Positions 52,957-64,000 of a stretch of 64,000 nt of DNA are shown one piece after another (the stretch's first letter is position 1; the number at the start of each line of letters is the position of its first letter). Below the pieces are notes generated by a model. The model ran no database searches, had not been told where the DNA came from, and saw nothing but the letters and a program-made list of their open reading frames with translations. A program made the translations under genes and the position numbers. The stretch spans positions 62,001-126,000 of the forward strand of contig JAVKTQ010000002.1 in assembly GCA_031460455.1 (NCBI GenBank), in the 5' to 3' direction. Source of the stretch: Sporomusaceae bacterium. GTDB lineage: Bacteria; Bacillota; Negativicutes; Sporomusales; UBA7701.

Positions 52957-53453
52957 TTGGTTGAGTTGAATGCTACGCTGATAGCGCAAATCATAAATTT
53001 TCTTCTTTTGGCCTATATCCTGAAGAAATTCGTCTTCGGCAAGGTCCTCCAGGCGATGAGCGACCGTCAGGCCCGCATCGTCGGCAACCTGGAATCGGCC
53101 GACCGCGAACGGGCGGCGGCGGAGGAACTGAAGCGCGAATACCAGGAACAACTGGCCCAGGCCAGGACCCAGGCCCAGGTGATTGTCGAGAAGGCCACCA
53201 AACTCGCCGAACAGGCGAAGGATGACATTCTCAAGGAAGCGCGGGCCGAGCACGCCCGCCTGTTGAAGGAAGCCCAGGAGGAGATCGCCCGCGAGCGCGA
53301 ACGGGCCGTGGCCGAGCTCAGGAATGAGGTCGTGTCCTTGTCCATCGCCGCCGCCGGCAAGATCATCGGGCAGAACCTGGACGCCAACGCCAACGCCAAA
53401 CTGGTCAGCGACTTCATCAATAATCTCGACGGACAGAAAATAGGTGGTGTCCA

Positions 53454-53457
<4 letters not shown>
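52957..53457 (+). CDS. atpF: ATP synthase F0 subunit b
   Basis: This 166-residue stator protein has one N-terminal membrane helix (IAQIINFLLLAYIL) and a long charged coiled coil. The start is TTG at 52957, seven bases after GAGGAGGGG, giving MVELNATL. Its end overlaps atpH by four bases (ATGA). Confidence 0.93.
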
Positions 53458-55558
<2,101 letters not shown>

Positions 55559-55564
55559 TGACCA

Positions 55565-56416
55565 ATGGCCAGTACGCGGGATATACGGCGCCGCATTAAG
55601 AGCGTCAAGAACATCCAGCAGATTACCAAGGCCATGAAGATGGTGGCTGCGGCCAGACTGCGCCGGGCCCAGGAACGGGCCAACGCCAGCCGCCCCTACA
55701 CCGACAAAATCCGCGAGATACTGGCGGGTGTAGCTTCCGGGGCCAAGGATTCCGGGCATCCGCTCCTGGCGGTGCGCGAGGTCAGCCGTACGGCGTACCT
55801 CATCCTCGGCGCCGACAAGGGCCTGGCGGGGGCGTACACTTCCAACCTTCTGCGCGAGGTGCTGCCCCAGGTCGGCGGCCGGGACAACGTCCACCTGCTG
55901 ACCGTCGGCCGCAAAGTCAGGGATTATTTCCGGCGGCGGGGCTATACCATCGATCAGCAATACACCGGGTTTTCGGAACGGCCGACTTACGACCAAGCCG
56001 TCAAGATGTCGCGCGATGTGGCCTCGGCTTATGCCCGCGGCGAGTACGACGAGGTGTATCTGGTTTACACCCGCTTCTTCTCGCCCATCAACCACAAGCC
56101 CGCCACCGTCAAATTGCTGCCGGTCGACACCGATACGGCTCAAGGCGAAGAGCAGCCGCGGGAATACATCTTCGAGCCGTCGGCGGAAGAAGTGCTGGGC
56201 TTGCTGCTGCCGAAGTATTTGGAAACGGTCGTTTACGGCGCCCTCCTCCAATCGGCGGCTAGCGAACTGGGCGCCAGGATGACAGCCATGGGTTCGGCCA
56301 CCGACAACGCCCAGGAACTTATTTCCAAGCTGGTTTTAAACTACAACAAGGTACGCCAGGCGAATATCACCCGCGAGATTTCCGAGATCGTGGGCGGCGC
56401 CGAGGCCCTCAAATAG
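55565..56416 (+). CDS. atpG: ATP synthase F1 subunit gamma
   Basis: This 283-residue central-shaft protein has the N-terminal helix TRDIRRRIKSVKNIQQITKAMKMVAAA cut here only for reference, the ADKGLAG motif and the long C-terminal helix ending in ITREISEIVGGAEAL. It is at the usual place between alpha and beta. Confidence 0.95.
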   Translation: MASTRDIRRRIKSVKNIQQITKAMKMVAAARLRRAQERANASRPYTDKIREILAGVASGAKDSGHPLLAVREVSRTAYLILGADKGLAGAYTSNLLREVLPQVGGRDNVHLLTVGRKVRDYFRRRGYTIDQQYTGFSERPTYDQAVKMSRDVASAYARGEYDEVYLVYTRFFSPINHKPATVKLLPVDTDTAQGEEQPREYIFEPSAEEVLGLLLPKYLETVVYGALLQSAASELGARMTAMGSATDNAQELISKLVLNYNKVRQANITREISEIVGGAEALK

Positions 56417-56419
56417 TGA

Positions 56420-57841
<1,422 letters not shown>

Positions 57842-57844
57842 GCT

Positions 57845-58261
57845 GTGGCCAATACCATAAGGCTCGATATTGTCACCCCTGAACGCATCGTCTATTCCGA
57901 CAGCGTCAACATGGTCATCGCCCGGGCTACCGACGGCGACCTTGGCATCTTGCCCGGGCACGCCCCGCTGGTGGCCGGCATGGCTGTCTGGCCGCTAAGG
58001 GTGCTCAAGGATGAAGGCGAGCGCCAGATTTCCGTCTGCGGCGGGTTCATCGAGGTGCGGCCCGACAAGGTTACCATCCTTGCCTCCTGCGCCGAACTGC
58101 CCGACGAGATCGACGTCAAACGGGCCGAGTCGGCGCGCGAGAGAGCCGAGCGACGCCTCAAGGACGCCGGCCCCGATATTGACATGGCCCGGGCCGAAGC
58201 CGCCCTGCTACGGGCGATTATCCGTCTGCGGGTGGCCGAAGGCAGGGCAAGAGATATTTGA
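57845..58261 (+). CDS. atpC: ATP synthase F1 subunit epsilon
   Basis: This 138-residue subunit has the beta-sandwich (GDLGILPGHAPLVAGM) and a C-terminal two-helix hairpin that can inhibit ATP hydrolysis. It starts at a GTG three bases after atpD and ends the operon. Confidence 0.94.
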   Translation: MANTIRLDIVTPERIVYSDSVNMVIARATDGDLGILPGHAPLVAGMAVWPLRVLKDEGERQISVCGGFIEVRPDKVTILASCAELPDEIDVKRAESARERAERRLKDAGPDIDMARAEAALLRAIIRLRVAEGRARDI

Positions 58262-58267
58262 TTTGCG

Positions 58268-58295
58268 AAAAGGCCGGGAGAACTCCCGGCCTTTT
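58268..58295 (+). terminator. Terminator of the atp operon
   Basis: AAAAGGCCGGGAG and CTCCCGGCCTTTT are exactly complementary with a two-base centre. Confidence 0.88.
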
Positions 58296-58387
58296 AACTA
58301 TTTCGCCATCATCGCACCGGCAAAAATTGCTTGCATAACTCCCCTAAAAACTGGCAAGAATAAGCTCAGAGAAGGATGGGGAGTAGT

Positions 58388-59149
58388 ATGCGCAGAAGTA
58401 TTTGCTATGCGTTGATGGCCGGCCTCCTTTTTTTGTCGCTGCTCGCCTGGGGCCAGGCTAAAGACGGCGCCGAAGCGGCGCGGGTCGAGCTGCTGGGCGA
58501 GGCCATGGAGGCCGCCGGGGCGGTGACGGAGACGGTTGCTTTTAACGCGTGGACCAAGTTGCCTGATGCCGAACTGACCGACGACAGGCTAAAACGCGTT
58601 GCCCAGGCGGCGATGGCCAGACTTGGCTACCCGCAGGACCAGTACGACCTCAAGCTTACCCGCAGCGAACGGCATCGCCTCGTCAGAGCGGAAGCGGTCG
58701 GCGACGGTTGCCAGGCCGTCGTCATGGTCCAGGTAGTCTATCCCGTCTGGGACAAGAAAAGCGCCGAGGCGTTCTTGGTGGTAAACACCGAGACTAAGGC
58801 CGCGGCGGCCGATATCGAGCTGCTCCGCGGCCGGGTGGCGGAGGCTGCCGACTGCGGCGGCGGGGCAGCGCGTATATCTACTTGCCTGGTGGGTAGGCTT
58901 GATGGTAAACTAGAAAAAGAAATGTGGCCAGAAAAGCTGCAAATGGCCGGACAAGTCTTAGGCGCCACTGATGCCGAGCTGACTGTCCAGCCTGGTTACG
59001 CCGGTATGACGGGGTTTTCCCCCAAACTGCCGGAAGGCATCGTCGTCGGGGACAAGCGGATCAACATCAACTTGGCCATCCGTTACAGCCCGTACGACAA
59101 CCGCACCTATGTAGTCATCGCCTCGCCGGTGATAACAGGCGAATATTAG
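58388..59149 (+). CDS. ywmB: YwmB-family exported protein
   Basis: This 253-residue protein has a signal peptide (RRSICYALMAGLLFLSLLAW) and resembles YwmB, a secreted protein of the TATA-binding-like fold with no known activity. The position between atpC and murA is that of ywmB in Bacillus, which is the main support. The ATG at 58388 has GGATGGGGAG upstream. Confidence 0.72.
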   Translation: MRRSICYALMAGLLFLSLLAWGQAKDGAEAARVELLGEAMEAAGAVTETVAFNAWTKLPDAELTDDRLKRVAQAAMARLGYPQDQYDLKLTRSERHRLVRAEAVGDGCQAVVMVQVVYPVWDKKSAEAFLVVNTETKAAAADIELLRGRVAEAADCGGGAARISTCLVGRLDGKLEKEMWPEKLQMAGQVLGATDAELTVQPGYAGMTGFSPKLPEGIVVGDKRININLAIRYSPYDNRTYVVIASPVITGEY

Positions 59150-59173
59150 CAGCAAGCGGTGGGAGGAAAGTAC

Positions 59174-60430
59174 GTGGAAAGACTGATTGTCAGCGGGGGA
59201 AAAAGACTGTCTGGCAGCATTAAGATCAGCGGCGCCAAAAACGCCGTATTGCCGATTATCGCGGCCTCGCTTCTGGGGACGACGACTAGCCGGCTGGAGG
59301 AGATTCCCGCCCTCGAGGACGTCGGCACCATAAGCGAAGTGCTTGGCTATCTCGGGGTAACAGTCGCGAAAGAGGAGGCGGGCACGCTGATCGTCAACAG
59401 CGCCGACCTCTCCTGCTGCGAAGCCCCCTACGAGCTTGTCCGCAAGATGCGGGCCTCCTTCCTCGTCATGGGGCCGCTTCTCGCCAGAGCCGGCCAGGCG
59501 CGCATCTCCCTGCCCGGCGGCTGCGCGATCGGCACGAGGCCGATCGATCTCCACCTCAAAGGTTTTGAGGCCTTGGGTGCGGAAATTGTCCTCGGCCACG
59601 GCTATATCGAGGCACGGACAAAGCAGCGGCTTAAAGGCGCGCGGATCTACCTCGACTTTCCCAGCGTCGGCGCTACCGAGAATATCATGATGGCTGCGTC
59701 TCTGGCCGAAGGCCAAACTATCCTCGAAAATCCCGCCGAAGAGCCGGAGATCGTCGATCTGGCCAACTACCTAAACGCCATGGGGGCGCGGATCCGCGGC
59801 GCAGGAACCAACGTCATCCGCATCGAAGGGGTCAAAGAGCTCAAAGGCACCACTCACGCCGTAATCCCCGACAGGATCGAAGCCGGCACTTACATGGTGG
59901 CGGCGGCGATCACCGGCGGCGACGTCTGGCTGGAGAACGCCCTGTCCGAACATCTTAAGCCGGTCACCGCCAAACTCAAGGAAGCGGGTGTGGCGATCGA
60001 AGAGAAGATAGACGGGGTGAGGGTCCGCGGCACGGGAGCGGTCAAGGCGGTGGATGTCAAAACGCTGCCCTATCCCGGATTTCCCACCGACATGCAGTCC
60101 CAGTTCATGGCGCTGATGACGGTGGCCAACGGCACGAGCGTCGTCACCGAAACGGTATTCGAGAACCGCTTCATGCACGTGGACGAGCTCAAGCGCATGG
60201 GGGCGAGCATCAAAATCGAAGGCCGCAGCGCCATCGTGGAAGGGGTGCCCAACCTGACCGGCTGCCCGGTCAAGGCCACCGACCTCCGGGCCGGCGCGGC
60301 GCTGGTGCTGGCGGGACTGGTGGCTGAGGGCAAAACCGAGATAAGCTGCATTCATCATATTGATCGCGGGTATGAAGATATCGTCGGTAAACTGGCAAGC
60401 CTGGGCGCGGAGATCGTCCGGGTCGGATAA
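59174..60430 (+). CDS. murA: UDP-N-acetylglucosamine 1-carboxyvinyltransferase
   Basis: MurA starts peptidoglycan synthesis by adding enolpyruvate to UDP-GlcNAc. This 418-residue protein has GAKNAVLP at the N-terminus and the active-site cysteine at about C117 in [15 protein letters not shown], so fosfomycin sensitivity at this residue is expected. The start is a GTG with GGGAGG upstream. It precedes spoIID as murAA does in Bacillus. Confidence 0.95.
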   Translation: MERLIVSGGKRLSGSIKISGAKNAVLPIIAASLLGTTTSRLEEIPALEDVGTISEVLGYLGVTVAKEEAGTLIVNSADLSCCEAPYELVRKMRASFLVMGPLLARAGQARISLPGGCAIGTRPIDLHLKGFEALGAEIVLGHGYIEARTKQRLKGARIYLDFPSVGATENIMMAASLAEGQTILENPAEEPEIVDLANYLNAMGARIRGAGTNVIRIEGVKELKGTTHAVIPDRIEAGTYMVAAAITGGDVWLENALSEHLKPVTAKLKEAGVAIEEKIDGVRVRGTGAVKAVDVKTLPYPGFPTDMQSQFMALMTVANGTSVVTETVFENRFMHVDELKRMGASIKIEGRSAIVEGVPNLTGCPVKATDLRAGAALVLAGLVAEGKTEISCIHHIDRGYEDIVGKLASLGAEIVRVG

Positions 60431-60439
60431 AGGATTATT

Positions 60440-60470
60440 AAAGGAGCGGCCTTAGGGTCGCTCCTTTATG
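60440..60470 (+). terminator. Terminator of murA
   Basis: AAAGGAGCG (60440-60448) pairs with CGCTCCTTT (60459-60467) across a 10-base loop. Confidence 0.75.
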
Positions 60471-60473
60471 CTT

Positions 60474-60503
60474 GTCATATAGTCGCCGCTCTGCGCATAT
60501 GAT
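60474..60503 (+). promoter_or_regulatory. Sigma-E promoter of spoIID
   Basis: GTCATATA, 14 bases, CATATGAT resembles the mother-cell sigma-E pattern (GTCATATT-like -35, CATACAnT-like -10). The start codon is about 22 bases after the predicted start. Confidence 0.65.
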
Positions 60504-60531
60504 TGGATACATAAGCGCGGGAGGGGCGGGC

Positions 60532-61521
60532 GTGAAAAAGGTGTTGGCGCTGACCATTCTGCTTGTCATCGCCGTTGTCATCGTTGTTCCCACTGTAGTG
60601 CTCTACAGCCTGGGGGGGCCTGCGGGAACGCGGCCGGCAGCCATGAAGAAAGGCGAAGACATCCCGATCAAGGTCTATCTCCACGATCAGGACCGGATCG
60701 TGGAAATGAGCCTGGAAGAGTACGTTAAAGGCATGGTAGCTGCCGAGATGCCGGCCGAGTTCGAGCTTGAGGCCCTCAAGGCACAGGCGGTGGCGGGACG
60801 GACATACGCGGTCAAACAGATGGCGCTATTCGGCGGCGGCGGCCTGACTGACAGGCCGGGCGCCGATGTCAGCTCAGACCCGGCCAGGAGCCAGGCGTGG
60901 CTGAGCACCCTTCAGCTCAGGGATCGCTGGGGGCCGTTCGCTTTCGACCGCTACTGGGGCAAGATAAGCCGGGCGGTCGAAGAGACGCGCGGGCTGGTCG
61001 CCACCCATAACGGCGAAACCATCAATGCCGTTTTCCACTCCACCAGCGGCGAGCGCACGGCCGCCGCCAAGGAGGTATGGGGCTTCGACTACCCCTATCT
61101 GCAGAGCGTCGTCTGTACCTGGGACAAAAATTCGCCCCGCTACAGCGACAGCCGGGAGTACAGCTTCGCCGAGCTGGAGCAGCGTCTGGGGGCCGAGGCC
61201 GGGGTGGTGGCGGCAGCCCAGGGAGGCGGCGCGGTGGCCCAAGTCATCGACAGAACCGAGTCCGGCCGGGTGGCCAAGGCCAGGGTAGGCAGCAAAACGT
61301 TTACCGGGTTCGACCTCCGTCAGAAGCTGGAGCTGCGTTCGGCTAACTTCGCCCTGGAAACCAAAGGCGGCAAGGTGGTGTTCAAAACCACCGGCTACGG
61401 GCACGGGGTGGGCATGTGCCAATACGGCGCGAACGGCATGGCCAAGGAGGGCAAAGACTTCCGCGCCATTCTGTCCTATTACTACACCGGTATCAAGATC
61501 ACCAGCATCCACGAATCGTAG
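60532..61521 (+). CDS. spoIID: Stage II sporulation protein D
   Basis: SpoIID is a membrane-anchored lytic transglycosylase that drives engulfment with SpoIIP and SpoIIM. This 329-residue protein has one N-terminal membrane helix (VLALTILLVIAVVIVVPTVV), the conserved EEYVKGMVAAEMPAEF with the catalytic glutamate, and GHGVGMCQYGANGMA near the C-terminus. The GTG start at 60532 has GGAGGGG upstream. Confidence 0.95.
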   Translation: MKKVLALTILLVIAVVIVVPTVVLYSLGGPAGTRPAAMKKGEDIPIKVYLHDQDRIVEMSLEEYVKGMVAAEMPAEFELEALKAQAVAGRTYAVKQMALFGGGGLTDRPGADVSSDPARSQAWLSTLQLRDRWGPFAFDRYWGKISRAVEETRGLVATHNGETINAVFHSTSGERTAAAKEVWGFDYPYLQSVVCTWDKNSPRYSDSREYSFAELEQRLGAEAGVVAAAQGGGAVAQVIDRTESGRVAKARVGSKTFTGFDLRQKLELRSANFALETKGGKVVFKTTGYGHGVGMCQYGANGMAKEGKDFRAILSYYYTGIKITSIHES

Positions 61522-61566
61522 AGCCGCTGCTATGCCCCGGGCGGGTGTTATCAGCGGCTTCTTTTT
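61522..61566 (+). terminator. Terminator of spoIID
   Basis: AGCCGCTG pairs with CAGCGGCT across a 22-base loop, and CTTTTT follows. Confidence 0.6.
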
Positions 61567-61567
61567 G

Positions 61568-61577
61568 GGGAATAATG
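61568..61577 (+). promoter_or_regulatory. Possible sigma-F/G -10 element of the M23 peptidase gene
   Basis: GGGAATAATG fits the forespore -10 pattern GGNRANAHTR in all positions. The -35 region is a poor match (GTTAT). Forespore expression would agree with a SpoIIQ role. Confidence 0.35.
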
Positions 61578-61596
61578 GTCATGAGAGGTGATCATT

Positions 61597-62298
61597 ATGC
61601 CCTGGACGAACAACCTGTTTCAAGAGCTGAAGCGCCTTAGGACACGGCAGACGTGGACGGAGCCCCGGCCAGTATACGTAGCCACAGGACTGGTCGTCAT
61701 GGCGGCTGTCCTTATGCTGGTTATAGTCAGCGGTATCCGGCAGCCGGCTGTACCGGTGCCTATCGTCCCCCAGGCGCGCCTGGAGGCGCCGTCCGCCACG
61801 GCGATCCGTCACGAGACGCCGCCTGTAAGCATGGCGGCCGTGCGGGCGGCGGACATGCCCCTGACCGCCGCGCCCGCACAACAGGCGGCAAGTGTAGGAA
61901 AGTCAGGCGATAGGCCACGTCGGCCGGTTGTCGGGGCAGCCTCAGCGGCGTTCGGCTGGCAGCCGCATCCGCTCTACGGCGACTGGCGCTATCACCCCGG
62001 CGTCGATGTCGTTGCTCCTGCGGGCGCCGCAGTGAGGGCGATGTGGGGAGGACGGGTGACGGAAATTTACGAGGACAGGCAGTACGGGCTGACGGTGGCG
62101 GTGGCCGGAGGCGGCTACACCGTACACTACGGTTCACTGGCCGCCGTCGTCGTGGCCAGAGACCAGCACCTTCCAGCCGGCGCCAGCGTCGGCACCGTCG
62201 GGGAGGCGCCCGGCGAACGGTACCCCCATCTCCACCTGGCAGTCAAAGGCGGCGACAAGTATGTCGACCCACAGGAACTGCTGGCGAAAAGCGAATAG
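61597..62298 (+). CDS. spoIIQ: SpoIIQ-like M23 metallopeptidase
   Basis: This 233-residue protein has one membrane helix (about residues 27-47), an Ala/Pro-rich linker and a C-terminal LytM domain. Both metal motifs are complete: HPGVD (HxxxD) and HLHLA (HxH). In B. subtilis SpoIIQ lacks part of this set, whereas in clostridial SpoIIQ it is intact. Its place between spoIID and spoIIID supports a role in the forespore-mother cell channel. The ATG has AGAGGTGAT upstream. Confidence 0.83.
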   Translation: MPWTNNLFQELKRLRTRQTWTEPRPVYVATGLVVMAAVLMLVIVSGIRQPAVPVPIVPQARLEAPSATAIRHETPPVSMAAVRAADMPLTAAPAQQAASVGKSGDRPRRPVVGAASAAFGWQPHPLYGDWRYHPGVDVVAPAGAAVRAMWGGRVTEIYEDRQYGLTVAVAGGGYTVHYGSLAAVVVARDQHLPAGASVGTVGEAPGERYPHLHLAVKGGDKYVDPQELLAKSE

Positions 62299-62330
62299 CG
62301 GCTTCCCGCCCTCCGTCCCGACGGCGGCCG

Positions 62331-62358
62331 AAAATGCGTGACATGTCACGCATTTTTT
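62331..62358 (+). terminator. Perfect palindromic terminator after spoIIQ-like gene
   Basis: AAAATGCGTGAC and GTCACGCATTTT are exact complements around AT, and seven Ts end the stem. The motif may also overlap a weak sigma-E-like promoter for spoIIID (GCATTTTT, 13 bases, CATATACA). Confidence 0.75.
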
Positions 62359-62412
62359 TGTTTTGTCCGCATATACATGGTAGCAAACGGAGGGCGAGGG
62401 GGAAATTGGGAT

Positions 62413-62679
62413 ATGAAGGACTATATCCGCAAGCGGGTGCTGGACATCTGTAACCACATACTCGAAAGCAAGCACACGGTAAGACAGACGGCAACCGTTT
62501 TCGGGGTAAGCAAAAGTACCGTACATAAAGATATGATCGAGCGACTTCCCACAATCAACAAACGGCTGGCAAACAAGGTGCGTCATATCCTGGAGATCAA
62601 CAAGGCTGAACGCCACATCCGCGGCGGCGAGGCGACCAGGAAGAAGTATAAAGACGGCAAAGAAAATAGTGAGAAATAA
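62413..62679 (+). CDS. spoIIID: Sporulation transcriptional regulator SpoIIID
   Basis: This 88-residue DNA-binding protein modulates sigma-E genes in the mother cell. It has a helix-turn-helix (VRQTATVFGVSKSTVHKDM) and a C-terminal basic tail, as in known SpoIIID. The ATG at 62413 is used; no good ribosome site is seen apart from GGGGG ten bases before. Confidence 0.94.
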   Translation: MKDYIRKRVLDICNHILESKHTVRQTATVFGVSKSTVHKDMIERLPTINKRLANKVRHILEINKAERHIRGGEATRKKYKDGKENSEK

Positions 62680-62685
62680 AAGGAA

Positions 62686-62714
62686 TTGCTGTCATAAGAT
62701 AGAATTAATAGTAT
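62686..62714 (+). promoter_or_regulatory. Sigma-A promoter of mbl
   Basis: TTGCTG, 17 bases, TAGTAT, about 100 bases before the ATG. Confidence 0.5.
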
Positions 62715-62811
62715 TATTTATTGCAAAGAGTGACACTGTTCGAGTTAGCTCTTTTTTTTGGCCTCAAAGGGACAAGCTTTAGAGATTGCAGTAGGGGAAA
62801 GGAGTTTCGGA

Positions 62812-63840
62812 ATGTTCGGAATGTCTATGGATATCGGGGTGGACTTGGGAACAGCTACCGTACTGGTATATATAAAAGGCAAGGGGATCGTTCTGCGTGA
62901 GCCGTCGGTCGTGGCTATCGACCGCGACACCAACCGCATCATCGCGATCGGCGAGGAAGCCCGCCGGATGCTGGGGAGGACGCCGGGCAACATCGTGGCC
63001 ATCCGTCCTTTGCGTGAAGGCGTTATCGCCGACTACGACACGACGGAAAGCATGCTCCGCCATTTCATCGAGAAGGTGGCCGGCCGGAGTATGTTCTTCA
63101 AGCCGCGCATCATGGTGTGCGTGCCGTCCGGTGTCACGACCGTGGAGAAACGGGCGGTGCTGGAGGCGGCCATGCAGGCCGGGGCCCGCAAGACATACCT
63201 TATCGAAGAACCGCTGGCGGCCGCCCTCGGCGCCGGTCTGGTGATATCCGAGCCGTGCGGATCGATGGTCGTCGATATCGGCGGCGGCACCACCGACGTA
63301 GCGGTGCTGAGCCTCGGCGGCATCGTCGTAAGCGAGTCGCTCAGGGTCGGCGGCGACAAGTTTGACGAAGCGCTGGTACGTTACATCAAGAAGGAATATA
63401 ATATCATGATCGGCGAACGCACTGCAGAGGAAATCAAGGTCAATGTCGGCACCGCGTTCCCGTCCGGCCGCAACGAATCGATGGAGATTCGCGGCCGCGA
63501 TCTGGTGTCCGGCCTGCCGAAAACAATGCGGATCGGCTCCACGGAAACGCGTGAGGCTTTGGCGGAACCGATTTCCCTCATAATCGAATGCGTCAAGACA
63601 GTGCTGGAGAAAACCCCGCCAGAACTGGCGGCCGACATCGTCGATCGCGGCATCGTCATGACCGGCGGCGGCTCACTCCTCCACGGGCTGGACAGACTTA
63701 TCAGCCAGGAAACCGGCATACCCACCTATCTGGCCGACGACCCGCTGTCCTGCGTGGCGCTGGGCACCGGCAAGGCGCTGGAGTCGCTCGAGACTATCCA
63801 GGATTCGTTGACGACAATAAAAAAAGGCAGCATAGCGTAA
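62812..63840 (+). CDS. mbl: MreB-like rod-shape protein (Mbl)
   Basis: This 342-residue actin homologue guides cell-wall synthesis along the cell cylinder. It shows [19 protein letters not shown], the phosphate-2 loop [15 protein letters not shown] and the adenosine motif [12 protein letters not shown]. The position after spoIIID and before a flagellar gene is that of mbl in Bacillus. AAAGGAG precedes the ATG at 62812. Confidence 0.92.
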   Translation: MFGMSMDIGVDLGTATVLVYIKGKGIVLREPSVVAIDRDTNRIIAIGEEARRMLGRTPGNIVAIRPLREGVIADYDTTESMLRHFIEKVAGRSMFFKPRIMVCVPSGVTTVEKRAVLEAAMQAGARKTYLIEEPLAAALGAGLVISEPCGSMVVDIGGGTTDVAVLSLGGIVVSESLRVGGDKFDEALVRYIKKEYNIMIGERTAEEIKVNVGTAFPSGRNESMEIRGRDLVSGLPKTMRIGSTETREALAEPISLIIECVKTVLEKTPPELAADIVDRGIVMTGGGSLLHGLDRLISQETGIPTYLADDPLSCVALGTGKALESLETIQDSLTTIKKGSIA

Positions 63841-63845
63841 AAGCT

Positions 63846-63886
63846 CGGCCGTCTGAGGATAGGAACCTCGGACGGCCGCTTATTTT
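63846..63886 (+). terminator. Terminator of mbl
   Basis: CGGCCGTCTGAGG and CCTCGGACGGCCG form a 13-bp stem with a wobble. TTATTTTT follows. Confidence 0.85.
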
Positions 63887-63920
63887 TGGCTTTTTCCACA
63901 ACTTTCCTGGGCGGAAAAGC

Positions 63921-63947
63921 TTAAGAAATAGCTTTTTTCATCGATAA
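63921..63947 (+). promoter_or_regulatory. Sigma-28-like promoter of the flagellar gene
   Basis: TTAA, 15 bases, ATCGATAA fits the flagellar sigma pattern TAAA-N15-GCCGATAA with the CGATAA core intact. It lies about 20 bases before the ATG. Confidence 0.5.
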
Positions 63948-63967
63948 ATAGAATAGGAGGTGAATGG

Positions 63968-64000
63968 ATGATAAGGGGAATTTATGTCGCCGGGTCGGGG
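63968..64000 (+). CDS. Flagellar basal-body rod protein, FlgF/FlgG type (3' end outside window)
   Basis: Only the first 11 codons are seen (MIRGIYVAGSG), which match the N-terminus of FlgF/FlgG-family rod proteins (MIRGLYTAASG in relatives). AGGAGGTGA precedes the ATG. In Bacillus the flhO gene follows mbl in the same way. Confidence 0.75.
   Translation, partial: MIRGIYVAGSG

Overview
This is a GC-rich, gene-dense stretch of a chromosome from a spore-forming, flagellated Firmicute. The sporulation genes (spoIID, a SpoIIQ-like M23 peptidase, spoIIID), the mbl-flagellar junction, the murA/ywmB context and the abundance of TRAP-type and DASS-type organic-acid transporters fit an anaerobic Negativicute of the Sporomusaceae. 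That placement is inferred from gene content and order, not from a search. No rRNA, tRNA, CRISPR array, prophage or intact insertion sequence was seen.

Layout: (a) 1-5300: end of cyanophycin synthetase, cheW, ispE, a GntR regulator and a MobA-like nucleotidyltransferase. (b) 5.4-17.6 kb: the conserved purR-(ilvA)-glmU-prs-(GNAT, deacetylase)-pth segment, an uncharacterised radical SAM protein, rpmE, a DUF1385 protein, prfA, prmC and the Sua5/YwlC tRNA-modification gene. (c) 17.6-32.2 kb: an accessory block with an AraC regulator, DUF2000, PHP and dienelactone-hydrolase-like proteins, a membrane diguanylate cyclase, a YheO-type regulator with an M20 amidohydrolase and a YjiG/YjiH pair, a TAXI-TRAP transporter, small proteins, a lipoprotein and a secreted lipase. 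(d) 32.2-37.4 kb: return to the ywl neighbourhood (mntP, ywlE, rpiB, ywlG, glyA, upp). (e) 37.5-48.2 kb: a second accessory block holding an aminotransferase, a YhcH protein, a sirtuin, comEB, a serine hydrolase and then a sigma-54-controlled catabolic operon. (f) 48.2-64 kb: tagO, wecB, the complete atp operon, ywmB, murA, spoIID, spoIIQ-like, spoIIID, mbl and the first codons of a flagellar rod gene, in an order close to that of Bacillus subtilis.

The most striking system is at 41.6-48.2 kb. A PrpR-type sigma-54 activator is divergent from a near-perfect -24/-12 promoter that drives a DASS anion transporter, a LarA-family enzyme retaining the nickel-pincer catalytic residues, and a two-subunit aconitase-superfamily hydro-lyase whose small subunit has a non-standard substrate loop. 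I read this as an uptake and catabolic route for a 2-hydroxy-dicarboxylate (malate, citramalate or a relative); the substrate is inference.

Three intergenic copies of a 150-190 bp inverted-repeat element punctuate the window (13.6, 17.7 and 34.7 kb). Their paired arms differ in sequence between copies yet stay complementary. Several promoters match specialised sigma factors: sigma-H-like sites before cheW, purR, glmU and atp, a sigma-E site before spoIID and a sigma-28 site before the flagellar gene. The 455-base tagO leader contains three promoters and a likely structured RNA.
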